DNA from: Zeimonas sediminis
GTDB lineage: Bacteria > Pseudomonadota > Gammaproteobacteria > Burkholderiales > Burkholderiaceae_E
DNA: 64,000 nt
NCBI RefSeq assembly: GCF_023721795.1
Contig: NZ_JAMQYE010000001.1
Coordinates: 2,701,671-2,765,670, forward strand
Direction of reading: 5' to 3'
How positions within the stretch are numbered: the first letter of the stretch is position 1; every line of letters starts with the position of its first letter. A program made the translations under genes and the position numbers. Below are positions 28,314 through 36,636 of the stretch, one piece after another. The notes beneath the pieces are model-generated. The model was not told where the DNA came from and ran no database searches. It saw nothing but the letters and a program-made list of their open reading frames with translations.

Positions 28314-29060
28314 TCAGGCGTCGAGCGCCTCGATCTCTCGCGCCGCCTGCACCAGCGCCGCCGCGAACTCCTCCAGACGCGGCCGCATCCGGTGGATCGG
28401 CCCGACCAGCGCCATGCCGAACAGCTCGTCGCGGATCCGGACCGCGCGGCCGACCGCCATCACGTCGGGCACGCTCTCCCCGTCGTTCAGGAACCAGCCG
28501 CGCGCGCGGCCCTGCTCCAGGTCGGCCTCGAGCGCGGCGGGGTCGACGATCGTCGTGCCGGTCAGCGCGACCATCGGCGCGTCGGCGAGGATCCGGCTGC
28601 GCGTCTCGGGCGCGAGCTCGGCCAGGATCGCCTTGCCGGCGGTGTTCGCGTGCAGCGGGCGGAACTCGCCGGGCTGCGCCGAAAAGCGGATCGGGTGCGG
28701 GGACTCGAGGATGTCCAGGTAGACCAGCCGGCTGCCCTCGCGGGTCGAGAAGGTCACGGTCTCGCCCATGCGGTCGCGCAGCCGTTCCAGGACCGGCCGG
28801 ACGCGCTCGAGCACCGGGTCGCTCGCGGCGATGACCCGCGCGATCTCCAGCATGCGCCGGGTCGGGTAGAGCTCGCCGCGCCGGCCGATCGAGTACACGT
28901 AGCCGCGCGCCACCAGGGTCTGCAGCAGCATCGAGGTGCTGGACATCGGGGCGTCGATCCGCCCGGCGATCTCCTTGACGGACTGCGGCTGGCGGACGCG
29001 GGCGAAGGCCTCGAACACGTCGAGTGCCCGGGCGGCGCTCTTCACCAGTCCATCCGTCAA
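28314..29060 (-). CDS. IclR-family transcriptional regulator of the catabolic locus
   Basis: A regulator with an N-terminal winged helix (KSAARALDVFEAFARVRQPQSVKEIAGRIDAPMSSTSMLLQTLVARGYV) and a C-terminal IclR effector domain (FRPLHANTAGKAILAEL, ARGWFLNDGESVPDVMAVG). I use a TTG start at 29060, preceded by an AGGGGGACAGG stretch, giving 248 residues, the usual IclR length. An ATG at 29165 would add 35 low-complexity residues and run through the operator-like repeats. It lies between the TRAP/CoA-transferase arm and the divergent lyase arm and most likely controls both, with the imported acid or its CoA ester as effector (inference). Confidence 0.85.
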   Translation of the reverse strand: MTDGLVKSAARALDVFEAFARVRQPQSVKEIAGRIDAPMSSTSMLLQTLVARGYVYSIGRRGELYPTRRMLEIARVIAASDPVLERVRPVLERLRDRMGETVTFSTREGSRLVYLDILESPHPIRFSAQPGEFRPLHANTAGKAILAELAPETRSRILADAPMVALTGTTIVDPAALEADLEQGRARGWFLNDGESVPDVMAVGRAVRIRDELFGMALVGPIHRMRPRLEEFAAALVQAAREIEALDA

Positions 29061-29154
29061 TGCCTGTCCCCCTGGTCCTTCTTGTCGTTTCCCGCCGGCG
29101 CGGCGTGCCGGTTTCGGCGGCGCCGCGGTTGACCGGATCCGGGTGCTGTGGAAC

Positions 29155-29192
29155 GATTCACCCATGATTCACAGGAGTGAATCGCAATTCAC
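29155..29192. promoter_or_regulatory. Clustered GATTCAC half-sites, candidate IclR operator
   Basis: GATTCAC occurs at 29155-29161 and 29166-29172 (11 bp apart), its inverse GTGAATC at 29177-29183, and AATTCAC at 29186-29192. The middle pair forms a perfect palindrome, GATTCAC-AGGA-GTGAATC. The cluster lies in the divergent region between the regulator gene and the MaoC gene, 55 bp before the latter's start. IclR proteins bind as tetramers to paired palindromic half-sites, so four spaced copies fit. Confidence 0.6.
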
Positions 29193-29246
29193 ATACAAGA
29201 ATCATCGGCGGCGATCCGGATCGTGTCAAGCCGCGGGAGGGGAAAA

Positions 29247-29756
29247 ATGGCAGGGCTCTATTTCGAGCAGTTCACCGTGGGCCAGGTGTTCCGGCACGCG
29301 GTGACGAAGACCGTCACCGAGATGGACAACACCTTGTTCTCGGTGATGACGCTCAACGTGCAACCCCTGCACCTCGACGCGCATTTCTCCGAGCGGACCG
29401 AGTTCGGCCAGCGCCTGGTGAACAGCCTGTTCACGCTGGGCCTGGTGATCGGCATCAGCGTCAGCGACACCACGCTGGGCACCACGATCGGCAATCTCGG
29501 CATGACCGACGTGCGCTTTCCCAAGCCGGTCTTCCACGGCGACACGCTGCGGGTGGAGACCGAGATCGTGTCGGCGCGCGCCAGCCGCTCGCGGCCCGAC
29601 GCCGGGATCGTCGAGTTCGAGCACCGCGGCATCAACCAGCGCGGCGAGCTGGTCTGCATCTGCCGGCGCTCGGGGCTGATGAGGCGCATGCCCGAGGCCG
29701 TCTTCCAGGGCCATGCCGCCGCGCAGGGCCCGTCCGCCGCGGAGGGCCGGTCATGA
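29247..29756 (+). CDS. MaoC-family hydratase (itaconyl-/mesaconyl-CoA hydratase-like)
   Basis: A 169-residue single hot-dog domain. The hydratase-2 motif region reads [10 protein letters not shown], with His42 and Asp44. The residue that is Asp in classical (R)-enoyl-CoA hydratases (GDxNPxH) is Asn37 here. The segment [17 protein letters not shown] is typical of the MaoC clade found beside CitE-type lyases (RipB/Ich in itaconate degradation). It would hydrate an unsaturated C5 acyl-CoA to a citramalyl- or malyl-type CoA, supplying the lyase encoded next. GGGAGGGG precedes the ATG; its stop overlaps the lyase start (ATGA). Confidence 0.85.
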   Translation: MAGLYFEQFTVGQVFRHAVTKTVTEMDNTLFSVMTLNVQPLHLDAHFSERTEFGQRLVNSLFTLGLVIGISVSDTTLGTTIGNLGMTDVRFPKPVFHGDTLRVETEIVSARASRSRPDAGIVEFEHRGINQRGELVCICRRSGLMRRMPEAVFQGHAAAQGPSAAEGRS

Positions 29757-30631
29757 ACCGCTCCTGGCTCTTCGTTCCCGGCGACAGCCTGCGCAAGTTC
29801 GAGCGCGCCACGTCGGGCGACGCCGACGCGCTGATCCTCGACCTGGAAGACTCGGTCGCGCCGCAGAACAAGGCGCAGGCGCGAGGCCTGACCCGCGAGA
29901 TGCTCGAGCGGCCGCGCGCCGGCAAGCAGCGCTTCGTGCGGGTCAACGCGCTCGACACCGGCCTCACGCTCGACGACCTCGCGGCGGTGGTCCCGGCCGG
30001 GCCCGACGGCATCGTGCTGCCCAAGTGCTCGGGCCGCGACGAGCTTCGACGGCTGGCTCAGTACCTCGACGCCTTCGAGACCGCCGCCGGGCTGCCGCTC
30101 GGCAGCATCCGCATCCTGGCGATCGCCACCGAAACCGCGCAGTCGCTGTTCCGGCTCGGCGACTACGCCGGCGCCACGCCGCGCCTGTGCGGGCTGATGT
30201 GGGGCGCCGAGGACCTGTCGGCCTCGCTCGGCGCGAGCGGCAACCGCGAGGCGGGCCGCTATCACGAGCCCTACCGGCTCGCGCGCAACCTGTGCCTGGC
30301 CGGCGCCGCGGCTGCCGGGGTCGACGCGGTCGACACGGTCCACGTGGACATCGACGACCTGGACGGCCTGCGGGCCGACGCGCTGGCCGCCCGGCGCGAC
30401 GGCTTCGCCGGCAAGGCGGTCATCCATCCGAAGCACGTCGACGTGGTCAACCAGGCCTTCCTGCCGGGCGACGACGAGGTCGCGCACGCGCGCCGCGTGG
30501 TGGCCGCCTTCGAGGAGAGCGCGGGCACCGGCGTCGCGAAGCTCGACGGAAAGATGATCGACCAGCCGCACCTGGTCGCCGCGAGGAAGATCCTCGCGCT
30601 GGCGGCCCGCCTGCCGGCGCGCGGCCAATAG
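29753..30631 (+). CDS. CitE-like (HpcH/HpaI) CoA lyase, probable citramalyl-CoA lyase
   Basis: A 292-residue TIM-barrel lyase. Motifs: [29 protein letters not shown] (metal-binding Glu/Asp), [10 protein letters not shown] (Arg at the acyl carboxylate), [22 protein letters not shown] and [14 protein letters not shown]. Stand-alone CitE proteins with these motifs cleave malyl-, citramalyl- or beta-methylmalyl-CoA to acetyl-CoA or propionyl-CoA plus an oxoacid. Beside a MaoC hydratase and CoA-transferase, citramalyl-CoA cleavage to acetyl-CoA and pyruvate is the best guess (Ccl/RipC role). No citrate lyase alpha or ACP subunits are present, which rules out true citrate lyase. Confidence 0.87.
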   Translation: MNRSWLFVPGDSLRKFERATSGDADALILDLEDSVAPQNKAQARGLTREMLERPRAGKQRFVRVNALDTGLTLDDLAAVVPAGPDGIVLPKCSGRDELRRLAQYLDAFETAAGLPLGSIRILAIATETAQSLFRLGDYAGATPRLCGLMWGAEDLSASLGASGNREAGRYHEPYRLARNLCLAGAAAAGVDAVDTVHVDIDDLDGLRADALAARRDGFAGKAVIHPKHVDVVNQAFLPGDDEVAHARRVVAAFEESAGTGVAKLDGKMIDQPHLVAARKILALAARLPARGQ

Positions 30632-30653
30632 CCGGCACACGAGGAAACCGCGA

Positions 30654-31820
30654 ATGGACTTCTCCCTGAGCGCCGAGCAGGAAAGCATCCGCGACTCGAT
30701 CGAACGGATCTGCCGCGATTTCGACGACGCGTACTGGCTGAGGAAGGACCGCGAGGGCGGCTTTCCCTTCGACTTCTTCGATGCGATGGCCGAGAACGGC
30801 TGGCTCGGCATCTGCATACCCGAGGCCTACGGCGGCTCGGGCCTGGGCGTGACCGAGGCGGCGATCATGGCGCAGGCGATCGCCGAGTCGGGCGCCGGCA
30901 TGTCGGGCGCCTCGGCGGTGCACATCAACATCTTCGGGCTGAACCCGGTGGTGGTGTTCGGCACCGAAGAGCAGAAGCGGCGCATGCTGCCGCCGATGGC
31001 CGCCGGCAAGGTCAAGGCCTGCTTCGCGGTCACCGAGCCGAACACCGGCCTGAACACCACGCAGCTGAAGCTGCGCGCGGCCCGCAAGGGCGATCGCTAC
31101 GTCGTCGACGGGCAGAAGGTCTGGATCTCGACCGCGCAGGTGGCCGACAAGATCCTGCTTCTCGCGCGCACCACGCCGCTCGAGGAGGTGCGCAAGCCGA
31201 CCGAAGGCCTGAGCCTGTTCTACACCGACTTCGATCGCAGCCGCATCCGGGTGCACGAGATCGAGAAGATGGGCCGCAAGGTCGTCGACTCGAACGAGCT
31301 GTTCTTCGAGGGCTTCGAGATCCCGGTCGAGGACCGGATCGGCGAGGAGGGCAAGGGCTTCGAGTACATCCTGCACGGCATGAACCCGGAGCGGATCCTG
31401 ATCGCCGCCGAGGCGGTCGGCCTGGGCAAGTGCGCGCTGGCCAGGGCCACCGCCTACGCGAAGGAGCGCGTGGTGTTCAACCGGCCGATCGGCCAGAACC
31501 AGGCGATCCAGCATCCGCTCGCGAAGAACTGGATGGCGCTCGAGGCCGCGTGGCTGATGACGATGTCGGCGGCCTGGCAGTACGACAAGGGCCTGCCCTG
31601 CGGCGCGGCGGCCAACGCGGCCAAGTACCTGGCCGGTGAGGCCGGGTTCGACGCCTGCCAGCAGGCGGTGATGACGCACGGCGGCTTCGGCTACGCGAAG
31701 GAGTACCACGTGGAGCGCTACCTGCGCGAGATCATGATCCCGCGCATCGCGCCGGTCAGCCCGCAGCTTGTGCTGTGCTTCATCGCCGAGCGGGTGCTGG
31801 GCCTGCCCAAGTCGTACTGA
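30654..31820 (+). CDS. Acyl-CoA dehydrogenase with isovaleryl-type catalytic Glu position
   Basis: A 388-residue FAD enzyme with the usual order: N-terminal helices, beta domain (KACFAVTEPNTGLNTTQLKL), and C-terminal helices (RPIGQNQAIQHPLAKNW, MTHGGFGYAKEYHVERYLRE). The Ile-x-Glu-Gly-Thr segment that carries the catalytic base of most family members is RIAPVSPQ here, with Pro367 at the Glu site. In the helix used by isovaleryl-CoA dehydrogenase the motif NPERI supplies Glu246. It likely acts on a 2-methyl-branched or C5 dicarboxylyl-CoA such as methylsuccinyl-CoA, feeding the MaoC-CitE route. A GAGGAAA ribosome-binding site precedes the ATG. Confidence 0.9.
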   Translation: MDFSLSAEQESIRDSIERICRDFDDAYWLRKDREGGFPFDFFDAMAENGWLGICIPEAYGGSGLGVTEAAIMAQAIAESGAGMSGASAVHINIFGLNPVVVFGTEEQKRRMLPPMAAGKVKACFAVTEPNTGLNTTQLKLRAARKGDRYVVDGQKVWISTAQVADKILLLARTTPLEEVRKPTEGLSLFYTDFDRSRIRVHEIEKMGRKVVDSNELFFEGFEIPVEDRIGEEGKGFEYILHGMNPERILIAAEAVGLGKCALARATAYAKERVVFNRPIGQNQAIQHPLAKNWMALEAAWLMTMSAAWQYDKGLPCGAAANAAKYLAGEAGFDACQQAVMTHGGFGYAKEYHVERYLREIMIPRIAPVSPQLVLCFIAERVLGLPKSY

Positions 31821-31909
31821 GGCCCGCGCAGGTCGTGCCGATCTCCCGCGTCGGCGAGAATGATGGCCTTCGCCGATGATGGAGCCGTACCGATGAAGGA
31901 TTCGACCCG

Positions 31910-33211
31910 GTGAGCCGACTTTCGGATCTCGCCGTCCGGCGCGACCTGCCGGACCTGTCGCAGTGGATACGCCCGGGCGACCGCGTCGTCTGCGGCCAGG
32001 TCGCCGCCGAGCCGCTCACGCTGACGCGCGCGCTGGTCGAGCAGCGCGCGCGTCTGGGCGGCGTCGACGTCTTCGTCGGCACGCTGTTCTCCGACACCTT
32101 CTCGCCGTCGAAGGCCGACGGCCTGGACTTCTTCTCCTACGGCGCGATGGGCCGCGCCGCCTCGCTCGCCTCCGCCGGCCTTCTGCGGATCGTGCCGATC
32201 CACTACAGCGAGCTCGAGCCCGCCTTCGCCTCGGGCGCGCTGCCGGCCGACGTGGCGCTGATCCAGCTCGCGCCGCCGCGCCACGGCAGGGGCCATAGCT
32301 TCGGGCTCGCCAACGACTACCTGGTGGCGGCCGCCCGCCGCGCGCGCGTCGTGGTGGCCGAGATCAATCCCGATGCGCCGTGGACGCACGGCGCCGAGGT
32401 GCCCGCCGACTTCCGGATCGACCTGGCGATCGAGGCGGCCTGCCCGCCTATCGAGATCCGCTCCGACGCGGCCGCGGGCGAGGTCGAGACCCGGATCGCC
32501 GGCCATCTCGCCGCGCTGATCCCCGACGGCGCCACGCTGCAGACCGGCATCGGCAACCTGCCCGATGCGCTGCTCGCGGGCCTGTCCGGCCATCGCGACC
32601 TGGGGCTGCACTCCGGCCTGCTCGGCGACCGGGCGATCGAGCTGATCGAGGCGGGAGTGGTCACCAACGCGCGCAAGACGATCGACGCAGGCATCACGGT
32701 GACCAACCTCGTCGGCGGCTCGGCGCGTGCGCGCAAGCACGTGGACGACAACCCGGCCTTCGAGGTGCGGCCGGCGGTCTACACCCACGGCGCGGACACG
32801 CTCGCGCGCATCGACCGGCTGTACGCGATCAATTCGGTGCTCGAGGTCGACCTGAGCGGCCAGGCCAACGCGGAGACCCTGGGCGGCGCGGCGCGCGGCG
32901 GGGTCGGCGGTCTCAACGACTTCGTGCGCGGCGCGCGGCGCTCGGCGCAGGGGCGATCGATCCTGGCGCTGCCGGCCACCACCGGCGACGGCCGTCGCAG
33001 CCGGATCGTGCCCCGGCTCGCCTCGGGCACGGCCACCGTCACCCGCAGCGACGTCGATCTGGTCGCCACCGAGTGGGGCGTCGCCGACCTCAGGCATCGC
33101 GACCTCGAGGAACGGGCGCGGCGGCTGATCGCGATCGCGGCGCCGCAGTTCCGCGACGCGCTGGAGCGGGCGCTGCGCGAACCGGATTCATGGATGGAGC
33201 AGACACGATGA
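31910..33211 (+). CDS. Acetyl-CoA hydrolase/4-hydroxybutyrate-type CoA-transferase
   Basis: A 433-residue class I CoA-transferase of the Cat1/AbfT/RipA group. Recognisable parts are the N-terminal [20 protein letters not shown], the oxyanion-type loop [28 protein letters not shown], the likely catalytic glutamate in [16 protein letters not shown], and the terminal VTEWGVADL-like [14 protein letters not shown]. In Yersinia, RipA of this family activates itaconate with succinyl- or acetyl-CoA. The start is GTG at 31910, with AAGGA 9 nt upstream. A six-codon ORF (MKDSTR) ends on the same GTGA, see findings. Its stop overlaps the racemase start. Confidence 0.87.
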   Translation: MSRLSDLAVRRDLPDLSQWIRPGDRVVCGQVAAEPLTLTRALVEQRARLGGVDVFVGTLFSDTFSPSKADGLDFFSYGAMGRAASLASAGLLRIVPIHYSELEPAFASGALPADVALIQLAPPRHGRGHSFGLANDYLVAAARRARVVVAEINPDAPWTHGAEVPADFRIDLAIEAACPPIEIRSDAAAGEVETRIAGHLAALIPDGATLQTGIGNLPDALLAGLSGHRDLGLHSGLLGDRAIELIEAGVVTNARKTIDAGITVTNLVGGSARARKHVDDNPAFEVRPAVYTHGADTLARIDRLYAINSVLEVDLSGQANAETLGGAARGGVGGLNDFVRGARRSAQGRSILALPATTGDGRRSRIVPRLASGTATVTRSDVDLVATEWGVADLRHRDLEERARRLIAIAAPQFRDALERALREPDSWMEQTR

Positions 33212-34371
33212 GCAAGGGACCCCTGGCCGGCATCCGGGTGCTGGAGTTCGCCGGCATCGGCCCGGCGCCGCTGTGCGGCATGCTGTTCGCCGACATGGGC
33301 GCCGAGGTGCTGCGGCTCGACCGGCTCGAGCCGATCGACCTCGGCGTGCCCCGCACCTGGGACCTGGAGCTGGCCAACCGCGGCAAGCGCACGCTGGCGG
33401 TGGACCTGAAGAAGCCCGAGGGCATCGCGCTCGCCGGCGAGCTGGTCGAGCGGGCCGACGTGCTGATCGAGGGCTTCCGGCCGGGCACGATGGAACGGCT
33501 GGGCCTGGGCCCCGACGTGTGCCTGGCGCGCAACCCGAAGCTGGTCTACGGCCGCGTGACCGGCTTCGGGCAGGACGGCCCGCTGGCCAGGGCGGCCGGC
33601 CACGACCTGAACTACATCGCGCTGGCCGGCGCGCTGCACTCGATCGGCCGCGAAGGCGCCGCGCCCACGCCGCCCTTGAACCTGCTCGGCGACTACGCGG
33701 GCGGCACCATGTTCCTGGCCTGGGGCATCGCCTGCGCGCTGCTCGAGGCCCGCCAGTCGGGCAAGGGGCAGGTGGTCGACGCGGCGATGGTCGACGGGGT
33801 GTCGGTGCTGATGACCGCGATCTATGGCCTGATGGGGGGCGGCCTGCACAACGGCCCGCGCGGCACGAACACGCTCGACTCGGGCGCGCCGTACTACGAG
33901 GTCTACGAATGCGCCGACGGCCGCTACGTGTCGGTGGCGCCGATCGAGCGGCGCTTCCGCGCGCTGCTGCTCGAGAAGCTGGGCCCGGAGGCGCCCCCGC
34001 TCGAGGACCTCGACGATCGCGCGAAGTGGCCCGAGGCCAGGGCGAAGCTCGCAGCGGTCTTTCGCACCCGCAGCCGCGACGAGTGGTGCGCTTTGCTCGA
34101 AGGCAGCGACGCCTGCTTCGCGCCGGTGCTCCCGCCGCTCGAGGCGCACGCCCATCCGCACCTGAAGGCGCGCGGCACCTTCACCGAGATCGCCGGCGTC
34201 CTGCAGCCGGCGCCCGCGCCGCGCTTCAGCCGCAGCAGCCCGGACGCCCCGACGCCGCCCGAGCGGCCGGGTTCGAGCGGCGCCGGCCGCGCGGTCGACT
34301 GGGGCATCGCGCAGGCGCGCATCGACGGCCTGATCCGCGACGGCGTCGTCGGCAAGGGCGATCGCGCGTGA
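33208..34371 (+). CDS. Alpha-methylacyl-CoA racemase-like CaiB/BaiF enzyme
   Basis: A 387-residue class III family enzyme. His132 ([16 protein letters not shown]), Asp162 ([15 protein letters not shown]) and Glu247 (VAPIERRF) are spaced exactly as His126/Asp156/Glu241 of the M. tuberculosis racemase MCR, which argues for racemisation rather than CoA transfer. It would interconvert (R)- and (S)-2-methylacyl-CoA esters. In this operon it could set the stereochemistry of methylsuccinyl- or citramalyl-like CoA intermediates before dehydrogenation or cleavage (inference). ATGA overlap with the CoA-transferase gene and GGAG upstream support the start. Confidence 0.88.
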   Translation: MSKGPLAGIRVLEFAGIGPAPLCGMLFADMGAEVLRLDRLEPIDLGVPRTWDLELANRGKRTLAVDLKKPEGIALAGELVERADVLIEGFRPGTMERLGLGPDVCLARNPKLVYGRVTGFGQDGPLARAAGHDLNYIALAGALHSIGREGAAPTPPLNLLGDYAGGTMFLAWGIACALLEARQSGKGQVVDAAMVDGVSVLMTAIYGLMGGGLHNGPRGTNTLDSGAPYYEVYECADGRYVSVAPIERRFRALLLEKLGPEAPPLEDLDDRAKWPEARAKLAAVFRTRSRDEWCALLEGSDACFAPVLPPLEAHAHPHLKARGTFTEIAGVLQPAPAPRFSRSSPDAPTPPERPGSSGAGRAVDWGIAQARIDGLIRDGVVGKGDRA

Positions 34372-34399
34372 CCCGCGCAACGAGCACCGCAGGCGCGAC

Positions 34400-34825
34400 A
34401 TGCTGAACCCGGACCTGTGCACCGAGGACGAGATCCGCTGGCTGGTCCACGCGTTCTACGCGAAGGTGCGCGAGGACGAGCGGCTCGGGCCGATCTTCGC
34501 CGCGCGCGTCGTCGACTGGGACCATCACCTCGGCAAGATGGTCGACTTCTGGTCGTCCACGCTGCGCGGCACGGCCCGCTACCGTGGCACGCCGATGCCG
34601 AAGCACGCGGCGCTGCCGGACCTGGAGCCGGCATTGTTCCACCGCTGGCTCGCGCTGTTCCGCGAGACCACGGCCGAGCTGGAGAACGCCGCGATGCGCG
34701 AGCGCGCGAACGAGCTGGCGCAGCGGATCGCCGAGAGCCTGTGGTTCGGCTGGCAGATGGCGCGCGACCCGGAACGGATCGCGGCGAAGCTGGAGGCGCG
34801 CGCCGCGCACGCGCGGACGCGCTAG
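34400..34825 (+). CDS. Group III truncated haemoglobin
   Basis: A 141-residue globin with the trHbP (group III) pattern: TEDEIRWLVHAFYAKVREDERLGPIF, WDHHLGKMVDFWSSTLRGT, then PMPKHAALPDL...HRWLALF, where His69 is at the expected proximal haem ligand site. Trp116-Phe117-Gly-Trp near the C-terminus matches the usual conserved aromatic. Such globins handle O2, NO or peroxide. It lies 28 bp after the racemase gene and may ride on the same transcript, a location that links it to the catabolic operon only by position. Confidence 0.88.
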   Translation: MLNPDLCTEDEIRWLVHAFYAKVREDERLGPIFAARVVDWDHHLGKMVDFWSSTLRGTARYRGTPMPKHAALPDLEPALFHRWLALFRETTAELENAAMRERANELAQRIAESLWFGWQMARDPERIAAKLEARAAHARTR

Positions 34826-34879
34826 TTCAGCGCCGTGCCGGCGCCGGCTCGTGAAGCGGCCCGGTCGGCGCCCCCGGCC

Positions 34880-36076
34880 TCATCGGCCCCGCATCGCGTC
34901 GTAGACCGCCTTCTCGAAGGCCAGGAAGCGCGGCAGCGCGAGGCGGTCCGCGAAGGGCAGCAGTTGCGACACGAACACGCCTGCGATCCCGTTGGCCGGG
35001 TCGATCCAGTAGTAGCAGTTGCTCAGGCCCGCCCAGGCCAGGCTGCCGGCCGGGCGGCCGGTGGGCGCTTGCGCGCGGTTGATCATGAAGCTGAGGCCCC
35101 AGCCCTTGGACAGGCCGGGGAAGAACTCGGCGTCGTTCGACAGCGAAGGCACGCGAGTGAGCAGCGGCTGCACCTCGAGCGACGGGATCTGGTCGGTCGA
35201 CATCTGCGCCACGGTTTCCGCGCGCAGCACCCGCCGGCCGTCCAGCTCGCCGCGGTTCAGGATCATCCGCAGGAAGCGCGCGTAGTCGGCCGCGGTCGAG
35301 TACAGCCCGCCGCCGCCCATCTCGAACTCGGGCTCCTGCGGGATCTCGAAGTCCGGCAGCGGGGCGATCGCGCCGGTCGCGTCGCGCTGGTGCATCTTCG
35401 CGAGCCGCGCGCGCATCGCGTCGCCGATCCGGAACGCGGTGTCGTCCATGCCGAGCGGCGCCAGGATCTCGTCGCGCATCCAATCGCCGAGCTTGCGGCC
35501 GCTCGCGATCTCCAGCAGCCGGCCGGCCCAGTCGATGCCGATGCCGTATTCCCAGCGCTCGCCCGGGTCGAACATCAGCGGCGAGCGAAGCGTGGCCAGC
35601 TTGCAGGTGCTGTTGGCGGGGATGCCGAGCGCCTGGTGACAGCGCCAGACATCGTCGCTCCAGCGCTCGTAGCTGAAGCCAGAGGTGTGGGTCAGCAGGT
35701 CGCGCAGCGTGACCGGTCGCTTCGGCGGGCGGAAGCGCGGCGTGCCCTCGGGGTCGAAGCCGTCGAGCACGCCGATCGTGTCGATCTCGGGCGCAACGCT
35801 GCCGGCGGGCGCGTCGAGATCGAGCAGCCCGCGCTCGACCGCCTGCATCACCGCCGCGCCGGTGATCGCCTTGGTCATCGAGGCGATCCAGCCGACGGTG
35901 TCGGTGCCCATCGGCGCCTGCCCGCCCATCGTTCGCACGCCGAAGGCATTCTCGTAGACGGTGCCGCCGCGGTCGACGACCAGTGCCGCGATGCCGGGCA
36001 CCTCGCCGGCGGAGACCGATTCGGACAGGACGGGATCGAGGGCGGCGCGCAGCGCGGCCGGTTCCGGAAGAGTCAT
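34880..36076 (-). CDS. Class C beta-lactamase-fold serine hydrolase
   Basis: A 398-residue protein of the EstB/LACTB/penicillin-binding-protein-like family. The nucleophile motif is Ser66-Met-Thr-Lys69, the second motif is Tyr-Gly-Ile (RWEYGIGID), and the third is WAGLSN in place of the usual His/Lys-Thr-Gly. GGGGLYSTAADYARFLRM is a family hallmark. There is no signal peptide after the chosen ATG, so an intracellular esterase or amidase role is more likely than cell-wall work. Two more members occur in this window (53907 and 61658). The start at 36076 lacks a clear Shine-Dalgarno. Confidence 0.85.
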   Translation of the reverse strand: MTLPEPAALRAALDPVLSESVSAGEVPGIAALVVDRGGTVYENAFGVRTMGGQAPMGTDTVGWIASMTKAITGAAVMQAVERGLLDLDAPAGSVAPEIDTIGVLDGFDPEGTPRFRPPKRPVTLRDLLTHTSGFSYERWSDDVWRCHQALGIPANSTCKLATLRSPLMFDPGERWEYGIGIDWAGRLLEIASGRKLGDWMRDEILAPLGMDDTAFRIGDAMRARLAKMHQRDATGAIAPLPDFEIPQEPEFEMGGGGLYSTAADYARFLRMILNRGELDGRRVLRAETVAQMSTDQIPSLEVQPLLTRVPSLSNDAEFFPGLSKGWGLSFMINRAQAPTGRPAGSLAWAGLSNCYYWIDPANGIAGVFVSQLLPFADRLALPRFLAFEKAVYDAMRGR

Positions 36077-36157
36077 GGCGTGAGGACGGTGGTCGTTGCG
36101 GGAAGGCGAAGGGGGCTGTCGCCGGTCGACCGGCATCGGCGCGCGCTTCGCCCGGAG

Positions 36158-36625
36158 TCAGTCGCCCGGTGAATCGCCGGCCTCGCGCGCGCGTCGCTGC
36201 GCGTGCACGAAGTCGGCGTGCGGCACGTGGATCAGGTCGGCGATGCGCCGGATCAGGTGGCGCTCGTGCGCGTCGATCTCGTCGTCGGCCAGCGCGACGC
36301 GCCACATCAGCTCGATCACCCGCATCTTCTGGCCGGCGTCGAAGTGCCGGTTGATCAGCGAGGTGAACTGGAAATAGTCGGTGGCCTGCCGGGCCTCGGC
36401 CTCGGCCAGCTCGAACAGCCGGTCGGCCTCGGCGGGGTCCAGGCCCAGCTTCTCGCGCACCGCGCGCAGCGCCGCCTCGCGCTCGGCCGGCGCGATCTCG
36501 CCGTCGACCCGGGCCATCTCGGCGAGCAGCGCGGCGGTGGCCAGCTCGATCGTGTGCGCGTCGCGCGGCCGCGCGCCGCCGCCGCCGAGCTGGCGCTCGA
36601 AGAAGTCGGCGATCGCCTTGAGCAT
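36158..36625 (-). CDS. TerB-like (tellurite resistance/DjlA N-domain) protein
   Basis: A 155-residue all-helical protein. The two symmetrical halves (ALLAEMARVDGEIAPAEREAALRAV and ELMWRVALADDEIDAHERHLIRRIADLI) show the TerB repeat with acidic DGEI/DDEID metal-site residues. Members include TerB and DjlA N-terminal regions; most stand-alone copies have no defined function, and tellurite resistance should not be assumed because no other ter genes are present. It follows the dehydrogenase gene by 11 bp. Confidence 0.82.
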   Translation of the reverse strand: MLKAIADFFERQLGGGGARPRDAHTIELATAALLAEMARVDGEIAPAEREAALRAVREKLGLDPAEADRLFELAEAEARQATDYFQFTSLINRHFDAGQKMRVIELMWRVALADDEIDAHERHLIRRIADLIHVPHADFVHAQRRAREAGDSPGD

Positions 36626-36636
36626 CGGCAGCCGCC

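Noticed and set aside
29753-30631. True citrate lyase beta subunit
   Set aside because: No alpha subunit, acyl carrier or prosthetic-group genes nearby; stand-alone CitE-like lyase is the better reading.
31849-31878. Imperfect inverted repeat CGTCGGCGA/TCGCCGATG upstream of the CoA-transferase gene
   Set aside because: One mismatch and a 12-nt loop without T-run; too weak to call an attenuator or terminator in GC-rich DNA.
36158-36625. Tellurite resistance operon at the TerB-like gene
   Set aside because: No terA, terC, terD or terZ neighbours; TerB-like domains are widespread outside resistance loci.
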